64,000 nt of DNA, taken from the NCBI GenBank assembly GCA_033765235.1, contig JANRIG010000022.1, positions 124,001 to 188,000 of the forward strand, written 5' to 3'. Below, piece by piece: positions 17,534 through 25,803 of this stretch. Below the pieces are notes generated by a model. It saw only the letters and a list, made by a program, of their open reading frames with translations, did not search any database and was not told where the DNA came from. Source of the DNA: JANRIG01 sp033765235 (lineage in GTDB: Bacteria; Bacteroidota; Bacteroidia; Cytophagales; UBA9547). Both the position numbers and the translations under genes were made by a program. Each line of letters opens with the position of its first letter. The first letter of the stretch is position 1.

Positions 17534-19057
17534 CTATAAATCATGCCCGCAGTAGCTGAGGTCAAAGCTTTTGTTGCACACCGGGAAGTCTGATATTTCA
17601 TTGTTTCTCAATGCTATGGCAAGTGCAATCCAGTTGTTGAAAGAGGCATCTTTTATCTTGTATTGTAATATTTCGCCGGTGGTGCCTGTGATTATTGCAT
17701 GCATGGTTTCGCCACGCCAACTTTCGGTGAGTGATACTACAAGTTTATTCGCAGGCAAGGTGTAGCCAAATATATTGTCGCGGTATTTGTCAAAATTGTC
17801 TGTACTGGCTTCGAGGGCAGAAATTAATGTGTAAATATATTTTATAGAATTTCTTATCTCCAAGTCTCTTATTTTGCTTCTTGCATAAGTGTCTCCGTCT
17901 TCTAATATGGCTTTGTCGGGTTTTGAGGTTAGGTAATATTGGTAGCTGTGTGTGAGGCGTATATCTCTATTTATGTCCATGGTGCGTGCTATCATGCCTG
18001 TAGCACCTGTGAGCAAGCCTTGTTCAGTGGTCACTATCCCTGTTTTCTGAAGTCTGTTTAGCACATTGGGCTGGCTAAATGTCTTGTCTGATATTTCCAC
18101 ATATTTTTTTTCAAATACTTGAAGCACATTTTTGAGGTTGCTGAGTAGTGCAGTAGTAAGTGGATATGGCTCATAACCTACTCTGAGCAAGCCTTTGGCA
18201 AATCTGTTGCCGCACCATGATTGAATGTAGTTGATAATGGGTGTACGCAGTGCACCAAATACTGCACTACCCAATTGGTATGCAATATCAGTACATATAC
18301 CACTAAGGTCGCCCACATGTACTGCTATGCGCTCCAGCTCTGAGGCTATGGTGCGTGAGATTTGTATTCTATTAGTAGGTATATATCCTATTATACTTTC
18401 TACAGCCATGATGTGCGCCAAGGCATGTGCCACTACCGCATCGCCTGCTACAGACTCTGCAAGTATCATGCGCTGGAGTGGGTGCAGCTTATCTATGAAT
18501 AGACTTTCTACCCCTCTGTGTTGGTATCCGAGTTGTATTTCCAGATGTTTCACATTTTCGCCAACGCATACAAATCTAAAATGCCCCGGCTCAATGACGC
18601 CTGCATGTATAGGTCCTACACCTACCTCGTGTACTTCATCGCCGGATATGGTAAAAAACGGGTAGTTGAAAATTTCATGAAGTTTATTTTTTCTGTTATG
18701 AGGGTATCTTACAGGTTTGAGCCACGGATGATCAATGAAATCTATGCCATAGTTTTCACAAATTTCGCGCTCATACATAGCAATAGACGGAATATCAGGC
18801 ACCAATGAATGTATAGCCTTAAAAAATTGTAAATACAACTCATGAGCTGTTACATATAGTAGACAGGTCTTGTCATGAGCTATGATGATGATAAACCTGA
18901 GCACCCCTTGGTGCTTGTAGGCATGATAGGATATGATGTGGGCTTGAGTATCTTTTAAAAGTACAATAACAGTATCACAAAAATCTTCATATCTAAGCAC
19001 AGGCACATCATGTATATCTACCGGCTCTGCATTGGATATTTGAATATATTTTTTCAT
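17534..19057 (-). CDS. hyfG: HyfG/HycE-like large subunit (NuoC-NuoD fusion) lacking NiFe ligands
   Basis: This 507-residue protein fuses a NuoC-like domain (around YEREICENYGIDFIDHPWLK, residues 95-114) to a NuoD/hydrogenase-large-subunit domain (GVGPIHAGVIEPGHFRF from residue 146). In true group 4 [NiFe] hydrogenases, motif L1 reads R-x-C-G-x-C. Here it is S202-V-A204-G-D-A207, so both cysteines are alanine. At the C-terminus, the L2 DPCxxC region aligns with DLSYCG (S501, G504). It cannot bind a NiFe centre in the known way. I start it at ATG 19057, which overlaps the hyfF stop as ATGA; an upstream start would add 27 residues inside hyfF with no family support. The closest description known to me is an Ehr-type complex. 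Confidence 0.88.
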   Translation of the reverse strand: MKKYIQISNAEPVDIHDVPVLRYEDFCDTVIVLLKDTQAHIISYHAYKHQGVLRFIIIIAHDKTCLLYVTAHELYLQFFKAIHSLVPDIPSIAMYEREICENYGIDFIDHPWLKPVRYPHNRKNKLHEIFNYPFFTISGDEVHEVGVGPIHAGVIEPGHFRFVCVGENVKHLEIQLGYQHRGVESLFIDKLHPLQRMILAESVAGDAVVAHALAHIMAVESIIGYIPTNRIQISRTIASELERIAVHVGDLSGICTDIAYQLGSAVFGALRTPIINYIQSWCGNRFAKGLLRVGYEPYPLTTALLSNLKNVLQVFEKKYVEISDKTFSQPNVLNRLQKTGIVTTEQGLLTGATGMIARTMDINRDIRLTHSYQYYLTSKPDKAILEDGDTYARSKIRDLEIRNSIKYIYTLISALEASTDNFDKYRDNIFGYTLPANKLVVSLTESWRGETMHAIITGTTGEILQYKIKDASFNNWIALAIALRNNEISDFPVCNKSFDLSYCGHDL

Positions 19058-20487
19058 TTGGGCAAGTGTGCTACAGACATTTTGATATATTCTACAAGTT
19101 CTATGTTTGGATGCAATCCTACCCAAAATACTATGCAAAGCAATATGTATTGTGTAATTGACTCATAAGGCTTTATAATTTCAAATACAGGAATATTGCT
19201 ACGCAGAGGTGCGAATAATATATGAAAAAAATCTTTGGATAATAATGCAAATATATAGACAAGTAATACAATAATACCCACAGGCACAACCCAATGCCAT
19301 GAAATAAAAAGTGACTTTAAGGTATAATACTCAGTCAAAAACAGCACTGACGGCGGTATGCCGAGTATTGATACAAAACCTAAAAAAAGTACTAATGCGC
19401 CGGCAGGGTTTAGTTTAAAGTAAGCCCCTGTAAAGTCTAAGTTTTTGGTCAAATACACCCTGTAAAGCTGCCCAATTTGAAAAAATATGGCAGATTTGAT
19501 GAGCGAATGAAATACCAGATGCAATACTGCTACAAAATACCCGGCGTGTCCGCAGGAAAGTGCAATGATAGCTATGGCAGCGTGCTCTACACTTGAGTAG
19601 GCTAATAGTCTTTTGAAGTTCTTTATTTTGAAAAGATATATAACCACAAAAATAAGCGAAGCTATACCTATGATAATGAGTATTTTATCCATCCATGGCT
19701 TGATAGATGTGAATACAAAAGATTCATAAAATCTGAATATGGATACAAAGCCCACATTCATAAGCCCGCCTGAAAGCATAGCACCTACGGGCGATGGGGC
19801 TATGTCTTTGGCATCTATATCTACTGTGAAAAGTGGTACCACACCCAACTTCACACTAATGCCAATGATGGCAAACAAAAAGCAAGACTTCAACCACATA
19901 GGGCTCATATGAGGGGTGGTTTTTTGCAATTCGGTAATATATAAGCCGGTCTCATTGGTCTCTTGTGCGGCTATCCCTAACAGTAATATACCTGCGTAGG
20001 CAAGTGCCAGCCCTATGGAGCTCACAAAAAAGTATTTCCATGCAGCCTCGAGTGAGTGCGAATTGCGGTCGTGGTATATGAGGATGGATGCCACTATGGT
20101 AGTGGCTTCGAGAAAGCACCATAGCAAACCCAAGTGCTCTGATATCAATACCCCCGTCATAGATGCCACTAGCCCAACCATGGAGGCATTGTGTATGGCA
20201 ATAATTCTTTTTTTTGACCTGCGGTTAATTGAATAAAGTGCAGTATGTATTACGGTAGGTACTATCAATATAGATATTACGGTCATAAATATCAACCCTA
20301 CCTTGTCAAACCTCAGATATTGACCTATTAATGTGCCTTCGTGTATGAAACACTGATAGTTGAAGTACCAATGTAACAGTACAAACGGCACATACAAAAG
20401 ATAGCCTGCCAAAGTATGCCTCACAAACACCATGACACACATAATGATGAATGAAAGTACAAAATAAATGATGACTATTTCTAACAT
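19054..20487 (-). CDS. hyfF: HyfF-like proton-translocating membrane subunit (NuoM/N family)
   Basis: This 477-residue polytopic protein belongs to the Mrp/NuoLMN antiporter-like family and would form one ion channel of the complex. The functional residues look intact: a glutamate in GLLWCFLEATTIVASIL (helix 5 position), a lysine in GISVKLGVVPLF (helix 7), and a charged pair in LTEYYTLKSLF near the end. Some 14 hydrophobic helices cover the sequence. Its ATG overlaps the hyfE stop by one base and its own stop overlaps the hyfG start by four, so the cluster is tightly coupled. The retained channel residues contrast with the missing cofactor ligands in HyfG and HyfI. Confidence 0.9.
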   Translation of the reverse strand: MLEIVIIYFVLSFIIMCVMVFVRHTLAGYLLYVPFVLLHWYFNYQCFIHEGTLIGQYLRFDKVGLIFMTVISILIVPTVIHTALYSINRRSKKRIIAIHNASMVGLVASMTGVLISEHLGLLWCFLEATTIVASILIYHDRNSHSLEAAWKYFFVSSIGLALAYAGILLLGIAAQETNETGLYITELQKTTPHMSPMWLKSCFLFAIIGISVKLGVVPLFTVDIDAKDIAPSPVGAMLSGGLMNVGFVSIFRFYESFVFTSIKPWMDKILIIIGIASLIFVVIYLFKIKNFKRLLAYSSVEHAAIAIIALSCGHAGYFVAVLHLVFHSLIKSAIFFQIGQLYRVYLTKNLDFTGAYFKLNPAGALVLFLGFVSILGIPPSVLFLTEYYTLKSLFISWHWVVPVGIIVLLVYIFALLSKDFFHILFAPLRSNIPVFEIIKPYESITQYILLCIVFWVGLHPNIELVEYIKMSVAHLPK

Positions 20488-21152
20488 TAATCTTTAAGTT
20501 CGGTAAGGTTACGTATCTCTATGGCTTTGAATATGCCTTTGGCACGGTTGAGGAATACTCCTAATAGAAATACGGTGGTGAGTATGTCAAATAATATTCC
20601 CATATTGATGATGATGGGGAGCTCTGTGCCCATGGCAAGCGATAGCATAAAGAGTCCGTTTTCAAGTACAAGATAGCCAACTATATGAGTAATGATTTTT
20701 TTGCGCCTCATAATTATGAGCAACCCTGTGAGAATGGAAGATAACGATGCTGTGAAATATATAATTTCATGGGTATGTTGCTGAAGCCTGTATGCATTGC
20801 CGGTTTCAAAATTTATATGAAGTTCGTAGCCAAAAAAGAAGGAGATTATGAAAATAATGGCAATCTTAAAAAGTGAATAAAAGTTGAGCTGGTCGGGCTC
20901 GCGCTCATAGAATATGTTATTTTTTTTCATCAAATAATATAAGTAATACGGTACTATAATGCCTTTGAAAATCAAGGTTTCTAATAAAATAAATGTAAGA
21001 TTGATAAGGTGCATCTCTTTGAGCTCTGACAGTACTATGGCAAAGAGTAATATGCCTTGTATGGCAAGTGAATATATGTATGAAAGTACCCTGCCGGCAT
21101 TGATGAGGTATATAAGTGTCATGCAATATAATATGATAAAGAGGTTTGTCAT
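20487..21152 (-). CDS. hyfE: Hydrogenase-4 component E-like membrane subunit
   Basis: This 221-residue membrane protein has about six or seven hydrophobic helices and the HyfE layout, in which the C-terminal half resembles NuoK (HIVGYLVLENGLFMLSLAMG, with a membrane glutamate in LEN). HyfE-type subunits occur in hydrogenase-4 and related complexes but not in respiratory complex I. Its presence therefore identifies this cluster as Hyf/Ehr-like. It starts 3 bases after the hyfC stop and overlaps hyfF by one base. The helix-embedded glutamate of the NuoK-like half is retained, so the ion path appears functional. Confidence 0.88.
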   Translation of the reverse strand: MTNLFIILYCMTLIYLINAGRVLSYIYSLAIQGILLFAIVLSELKEMHLINLTFILLETLIFKGIIVPYYLYYLMKKNNIFYEREPDQLNFYSLFKIAIIFIISFFFGYELHINFETGNAYRLQQHTHEIIYFTASLSSILTGLLIIMRRKKIITHIVGYLVLENGLFMLSLAMGTELPIIINMGILFDILTTVFLLGVFLNRAKGIFKAIEIRNLTELKD

Positions 21153-21155
21153 GGT

Positions 21156-22064
21156 CTACAATTTATTCATTATCAATACAATACCAAAAAATAATATGAG
21201 AGCTAAAACAGTGAGGATAAAGATAAAATTAGGATTTTTTTTCATACGCTCTCGCGCTCTAAAACTCTCTGCCATACCTACTGTGACTGCCAGTGCAAAC
21301 TGCAATCCAAAAAATAAAAGGAGCTCTTGCACAATATTCATACCCGAATGGAGCAAAAAATTGCACATAAGCAACCCAAACATAGCAAACTTGAGCGACA
21401 CTGAATAGGTCAAAATTGCCATATCAAAAGCAGAGTTGTCAAGTATCATCACCTCATGTATCATGGTGAGCTCAAGGTGTGTATTTGGGTCATCTAAGGG
21501 CAGCCTGCTGTTTTCTATCATCATGATTTGAAAAAGCAGAAAAAATGCCAAAATAAGCAAAAATATAGAGGTAGAATCACTGTAATTGATAAAATCGTTG
21601 AACATATCAGCAAATGAGGTAGTGCCTGTGTACATGGCAAAAGAGCCCATGAGCAAAAAAAACGCTGGCTCTGCCAGCAGTGCATATAATGCCTCGCGAT
21701 TGGCTCCCATGCCTTCAAAGGGACTGCCTGTGTCCATAGCTGCAATAATCATGAAAAACCTGCCCACTGCCAACATATATGCGAAAAATACAAAATCTCC
21801 GTCAAACGATATCACCGCCTGCTGGTCGTGAAAGGGCAGTACCAATAGTGCACATACTATGCTGCTGAAGTATATACTCGGTGCTATTTTGAATACGAAA
21901 CCGGTGGTGGTGCTATATATGGTTTGTTTTCTTAACAGCCTCACTATATCATACATATGCTGCAATAATCCGGGTCCTTTGCGCCCCGATGCTATGGCTT
22001 TTGTACGATTGACTACCCCTAAAAAAAATATAGATGCTACCACCACTGCTATGATGCCTATCAT
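21156..22064 (-). CDS. hyfC: HyfC/HycD-like membrane subunit (NuoH family)
   Basis: This 302-residue protein is the NuoH-like anchor subunit of a hydrogenase-4-type complex. Group 4 signatures are visible: VNRTKAIASGRKGPGLLQ near the N-terminus, LLAEPAFFLLMGS, and ENSRLPLDDPNTHLELTMIHEVMILD, which carries the acidic residues thought to link the soluble arm to the ion channels. It is clearly different from the true NuoH encoded at 14.6-15.7 kb. It overlaps the hyfB stop by four bases (ATGA). Length is normal. Confidence 0.9.
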   Translation of the reverse strand: MIGIIAVVVASIFFLGVVNRTKAIASGRKGPGLLQHMYDIVRLLRKQTIYSTTTGFVFKIAPSIYFSSIVCALLVLPFHDQQAVISFDGDFVFFAYMLAVGRFFMIIAAMDTGSPFEGMGANREALYALLAEPAFFLLMGSFAMYTGTTSFADMFNDFINYSDSTSIFLLILAFFLLFQIMMIENSRLPLDDPNTHLELTMIHEVMILDNSAFDMAILTYSVSLKFAMFGLLMCNFLLHSGMNIVQELLLFFGLQFALAVTVGMAESFRARERMKKNPNFIFILTVLALILFFGIVLIMNKL

Positions 22065-24028
22065 ATAAGTTGCAAATAAGTGATGAGAAATAAACCTATA
22101 ATAAATGCAAATGCATACAATATATAAGTCTGCGTGCGCCCTGTCTGAAATACAGCAAATCTTTTAATAAATTTGGTAAGGGCTATGGCAGGCATAGTTA
22201 CAAATTTTACCTCCAATACGTCTTTGATATTGGTCACGTATGATGATTTGGCAGGATAAATGTCAGTATTATGTATTTGTTTTTCTCTGTTTTTGGAGTA
22301 AATAATAATAGATGCCAGCTCACGCAAATTTTGGGTGAATGAGGTAGAGGTATATTGTAATTTGCTGGTAGGTGCTGTGTAGCCACAACCCCAGGTAGGC
22401 CCATACTTTGCTGTGTTATGTTTTTCTACATATGTTTTCAATAAATAAATTGCTATAGTAATGATAATGAATAGAATAGACACTATACTTATATGATTCA
22501 TCATAGATATGGTATTGGTCTGTACATATATATTTTTTATTCCAAAGGTCATAATCACAGGATTGAGCATATTTATTAACAAAAATGGAAACAAAGATAT
22601 GCATAGTATAATGATACAAATAAGAGCTTGAGGCACAAGCATCCATGTGTCAGCCTCATTTTTGGCTATGTGCTCACTACTTCTGCTGCTTCCCAAAAAT
22701 GTGATACCATACATTTTGCTAAAGCAAAATAATGACAAACCTCCGGTAAATGAGAGGCATACCAAGCCTATCACCAAAAGTTCATCTATAGAAACATCGC
22801 CTTTTTTGAACTCGCCCATGATGGCATCGTAAATAATGTATTCGGAGATGAAGCCGTTGAACGGGGGCAAACCGCTGATAGCTACACAACCTGTAAGAAA
22901 AAAGATTGCAGTAACAGGCATATTTTTGGCAATGCCACCGAGTAGGTTCATATTTTTGGTACCTGTAGCATGATATACAGCACCTGCACCATAAAATAGA
23001 AGAGGCTTGTACAAAGCATGGTTGAGTATATGCATGATGGCTGCCGCAAAACCCAGATAGCTCAGTGCTTCATTGTTCACAGCCTTGCCCAGTACACCCA
23101 ACCCCAATGCCAAACCAATGATGCCCATATTTTCTATGCTACTGTAGGCAATGGTTTTTTTTAGCTCATTTTGCATGCACGCGTGGATGATGCCATAAAT
23201 AGATGAGAATGCACCTACTACCAGCATTATAATGCCATAGGCTTGAAAGTCATACTGCAGCATAGAAATGAGGCGAATGATGCCATAAATACCCATTTTG
23301 CTCATAGCACCCGAAAAGAGGGCTGAGGCATGTGCAGGTGCTACATTGTACACATGCGGCAGCCATGTGTGCAACGGGATAAACCCTGCTTTGAATGCAA
23401 AGCCGATAAAAAATATTAAGAATATCAAGCTGTCTTTTCCTGATGCCAAAAATTGTGCAAGCCCTCCAAAATCTGCCTCATAACCATTGATTTGCAGCAT
23501 GATAGTGCCGCCTGTAAGAAATATAATGCATATGTGCATCTGCACAAAATAGTAGAGTGCAGCCTTCATCACATCTTTTTGGTCGTTTTCAAACATCATT
23601 ACCAAAAATGAAGCCAATGTCATGATTTCCCAAAATATCAAAAATGGAATAAGGTTTTGTACCATTGCCACCAATAGCATGAATATTTGCAAAAGGTTGA
23701 ATGAAATAAGGTGCAGGTTGAGTGGGTGAGGGTCTGTCTCATATTTAAGATAGCCTTGTAAATAAATGGAGGAAAACAAAGAAATGGTATTAATGATAAT
23801 AATATAAAATACAGCCAACCCATCTACGCAAAAGGAGAGCTCACCAATGAGTGGTATCATAGTGGAATAGCTATAAAATGTACCCTTTGTCAAATACAGA
23901 TATACTATAATACCTGAGGCTATATTCACTGCTATATTCATGAGCAATGCATACATACATTTGTACTTGACAGGCACAAATACAATGAGCGGTATTAAAA
24001 ATAAAGTAAAGATGTAGTTCCAAGACAT
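22061..24028 (-). CDS. hyfB: HyfB-like proton-translocating membrane subunit (NuoL family)
   Basis: This 655-residue antiporter-like subunit heads the hyf cluster. The family core is intact: FLIFWEIMTLASFLVMMFE with the helix-5 glutamate, FIGFAFKAGFIPLHTWLP with the helix-7 lysine, AYSSIENMGIIGLALGLG, and HILNHALYKPLLF with conserved His and Lys. A C-terminal extension includes WGCGY, as in HyfB and MrpA relatives. I start it at ATG 24028 (MSWNYIF); an upstream TTG at 24046 is in frame, but a -7-like box overlaps that extension. The operon order hyfB-C-E-F-G-I lacks hyfA, hyfD and hyfH; the ferredoxin function of HyfH is partly covered by the fusion in HyfI. Confidence 0.9.
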   Translation of the reverse strand: MSWNYIFTLFLIPLIVFVPVKYKCMYALLMNIAVNIASGIIVYLYLTKGTFYSYSTMIPLIGELSFCVDGLAVFYIIIINTISLFSSIYLQGYLKYETDPHPLNLHLISFNLLQIFMLLVAMVQNLIPFLIFWEIMTLASFLVMMFENDQKDVMKAALYYFVQMHICIIFLTGGTIMLQINGYEADFGGLAQFLASGKDSLIFLIFFIGFAFKAGFIPLHTWLPHVYNVAPAHASALFSGAMSKMGIYGIIRLISMLQYDFQAYGIIMLVVGAFSSIYGIIHACMQNELKKTIAYSSIENMGIIGLALGLGVLGKAVNNEALSYLGFAAAIMHILNHALYKPLLFYGAGAVYHATGTKNMNLLGGIAKNMPVTAIFFLTGCVAISGLPPFNGFISEYIIYDAIMGEFKKGDVSIDELLVIGLVCLSFTGGLSLFCFSKMYGITFLGSSRSSEHIAKNEADTWMLVPQALICIIILCISLFPFLLINMLNPVIMTFGIKNIYVQTNTISMMNHISIVSILFIIITIAIYLLKTYVEKHNTAKYGPTWGCGYTAPTSKLQYTSTSFTQNLRELASIIIYSKNREKQIHNTDIYPAKSSYVTNIKDVLEVKFVTMPAIALTKFIKRFAVFQTGRTQTYILYAFAFIIGLFLITYLQLI

Positions 24029-24034
24029 GTTGTA

Positions 24035-24042
24035 CAAACTTA
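24035..24042 (-). promoter_or_regulatory. hyfB: Candidate -7 box for the hyf operon
   Basis: The minus strand reads TAAGTTTG (TAnnTTTG). A run ending TTG lies 18 bases upstream (complement of 24061-24063). The box stands 6 bases before the ATG at 24028, implying a nearly leaderless mRNA. Confidence 0.35.
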
Positions 24043-24289
24043 ACAATTATTTAACAATCGCAAAAAAAAAATGATGAGCCATGATAGTATTGTACATAAT
24101 ACTTACTACAGCCACGTAAGATTTTAATAACATGGGCAAATAATTTATGAAAAGTGATATTTATTAAAAAATTTGGAAGTAAAATTAAAATTATTTACAT
24201 CTATTGAGGGCTGCATACGTATGTTACACTATCCATAGAAATGATAGTGTAACTGTATGTAAACTTTGAATTGTAATAAGTATTTGCAT

Positions 24290-24622
24290 TTATGCAAGCA
24301 CGCTTTCGAGCTTTTTGCTGAGAGCAGACTTGGCCACTGCGCCTATTTGCTTATCTACTACTTGTCCGTTTTTGAAAAACAACAAAGTAGGTATGCTGCG
24401 TATGCCAAATTTTGCGGCCGAGTTGGGGTTAAAATCTACATTTACTTTGCCTACTATGGCTTTGCCTTCATACTCACCTGCAAGTTCTTCTACGGCAGGT
24501 CCTATCATTTTACACGGTCCGCACCACTCAGCCCAAAAGTCTACAAGGACAGGCTTGCCTGAGTTGATGATGTTTTCAAAATTGGTATCGTTTATCTCTA
24601 CTGCTTTATGGGTGGTAGTCAT
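24290..24622 (-). CDS. trxA: Thioredoxin
   Basis: This 110-residue protein is a classical cytoplasmic thioredoxin that reduces protein disulfides. The active site is WCGPCK at residues 33-38 within FWAEWCGPCKMIGP. The cis-proline loop appears as IRSIPTLLFF, and the buried aspartate region VDF precedes the active site. The length of about 105-110 residues is standard. It has its own promoter candidate in the 84-base gap after folB. About 240 bases separate it from the hyf operon downstream, so co-transcription with hyf is not indicated. Confidence 0.97.
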   Translation of the reverse strand: MTTTHKAVEINDTNFENIINSGKPVLVDFWAEWCGPCKMIGPAVEELAGEYEGKAIVGKVNVDFNPNSAAKFGIRSIPTLLFFKNGQVVDKQIGAVAKSALSKKLESVLA

Positions 24623-24670
24623 GATTATTTCCTATTTAAAATTAATATTAAAATTTATTTATTATTCAAA

Positions 24671-24678
24671 CAAAGGTA
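24671..24678 (-). promoter_or_regulatory. trxA: Candidate -7 box for trxA
   Basis: The minus strand reads TACCTTTG, a full match to TAnnTTTG, 48 bases before the trxA ATG. A TTG about 22 bases upstream (complement of 24701-24703) could serve as -33. Confidence 0.45.
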
Positions 24679-24706
24679 TTTTTTTATAAGTTCAAGATAT
24701 CAACAA

Positions 24707-25072
24707 TTATTCCACGCCTGATTTGTACAGTGTTATTTTAGCTTTGTGGCATATACCACCTACGGGCGGATTGTGCTTTGCCACAGTCACAGTAGCATCA
24801 ATGATAGCATCAAAGTTTGTAAATATAGCGTTGAGTATTCTATATCCTAAGTTTTCGAGTAGTTTTGAGGGGATATCTACTTCTTTTTTAACTATTTTAT
24901 ATAACTTTTCATAATTTATAGTGCCTGACAATTCGTCAGTAATGGGTGAATCTTGCAAGTCTGCATGGATAATGAGGTCTATTTCATACTTATTGCCAAT
25001 CACTCTCTCTTCGCTGTAAAAGCCGTGATATGCAAAAAATTCTAACCCTTGCAATGATATGGTGCCTGTCAT
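24707..25072 (-). CDS. folB: Dihydroneopterin aldolase
   Basis: This 121-residue enzyme cleaves dihydroneopterin to the pterin precursor of folate. Family features are the N-terminal ISLQGLEFFAYHGFYSEERVIGNKYEIDL with the Tyr-His and conserved Glu of the pocket, the central NYEKLYKIVKKE, and the C-terminal VTVAKHNPPVGG with the catalytic-type lysine. Length is normal for this octameric enzyme. Its start overlaps the stop of the DivIVA-domain gene by four bases (ATGA), so the two are co-translated. Confidence 0.95.
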   Translation of the reverse strand: MTGTISLQGLEFFAYHGFYSEERVIGNKYEIDLIIHADLQDSPITDELSGTINYEKLYKIVKKEVDIPSKLLENLGYRILNAIFTNFDAIIDATVTVAKHNPPVGGICHKAKITLYKSGVE

Positions 25073-25680
25073 ATTTTGTCAAAAAATGATATTTCTGGCA
25101 CGTTTTGCGCTTCGGAAATTGATTTTTTAGCTTCCGTTTTTTCGAGATTTTTTGAAGGTGTAGTGGGCTTATTATCTATTCTGCTGATGCGTTCTTGGAG
25201 GTCTCTTTGTATATTTTTAAGTTCTAATATGAGGTTTTCTTTGATGTTTTCTATCTCTTTCACTTCTCTTTCGGCATGTCGCATCATGTCTTTGGAGGTT
25301 TCTTCGCTTATTTTGAGCTGTTGCTCAGCTTTTTCTATGGTGTCTTTGGCCTGGTATTTGGCCTCATTGAGCAGCGCATCGGCGTTCATTTGGGCTTCTT
25401 TTAGCAATAGTTCCGCAGTTTTGTTGGCTTGCTCTACCAAGTGAGAACCTGTGTCTTCGGCCGTTTTCAGCGTTTTGTACAGCGATGTTTCTACATCTCT
25501 GAGTTTTTGTACTTCTTTATCAAGCAGCTCTATCTTCATTTTCTGCTCTCTATTCTCTTCCAGCAGCTTTTCCCACTCTTGTGATACGGATATCAGATAT
25601 GCTTCTACTTCTTCCTTTTCATACCCTCTAAAAGTTTTTTCAAAGGTTTTTTGTCTTATTTCCAAGGGGGTAATCCTCAT
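25069..25680 (-). CDS. DivIVA-domain coiled-coil protein
   Basis: This protein has an N-terminal DivIVA-type membrane-curvature motif (MRITPLEIRQKTFEKTFRGYEKEEVEAYL) followed by a long coiled coil rich in Glu, Lys and Gln, and a polar tail. DivIVA-domain proteins mark poles or division sites and recruit partners; the role of the Bacteroidota versions is poorly defined. I begin at ATG 25680 because the domain starts there. An ATG at 25698 adds six residues, and a longer frame to 25755 adds 25 residues of unlikely hydrophobic sequence. It is divergent from porX and coupled to folB through a four-base overlap. Confidence 0.82.
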   Translation of the reverse strand: MRITPLEIRQKTFEKTFRGYEKEEVEAYLISVSQEWEKLLEENREQKMKIELLDKEVQKLRDVETSLYKTLKTAEDTGSHLVEQANKTAELLLKEAQMNADALLNEAKYQAKDTIEKAEQQLKISEETSKDMMRHAEREVKEIENIKENLILELKNIQRDLQERISRIDNKPTTPSKNLEKTEAKKSISEAQNVPEISFFDKI

Positions 25681-25803
25681 TCCGCTTTTCTTTACCATAC
25701 CTATTACATTTTCAACCAAAAGTATAAAAATAAACCATTTATTTACCCACTTCACAAAATATTTATAAAAAATTACCGTTGTTAGCCAAAAATATTACTT
25801 ATT

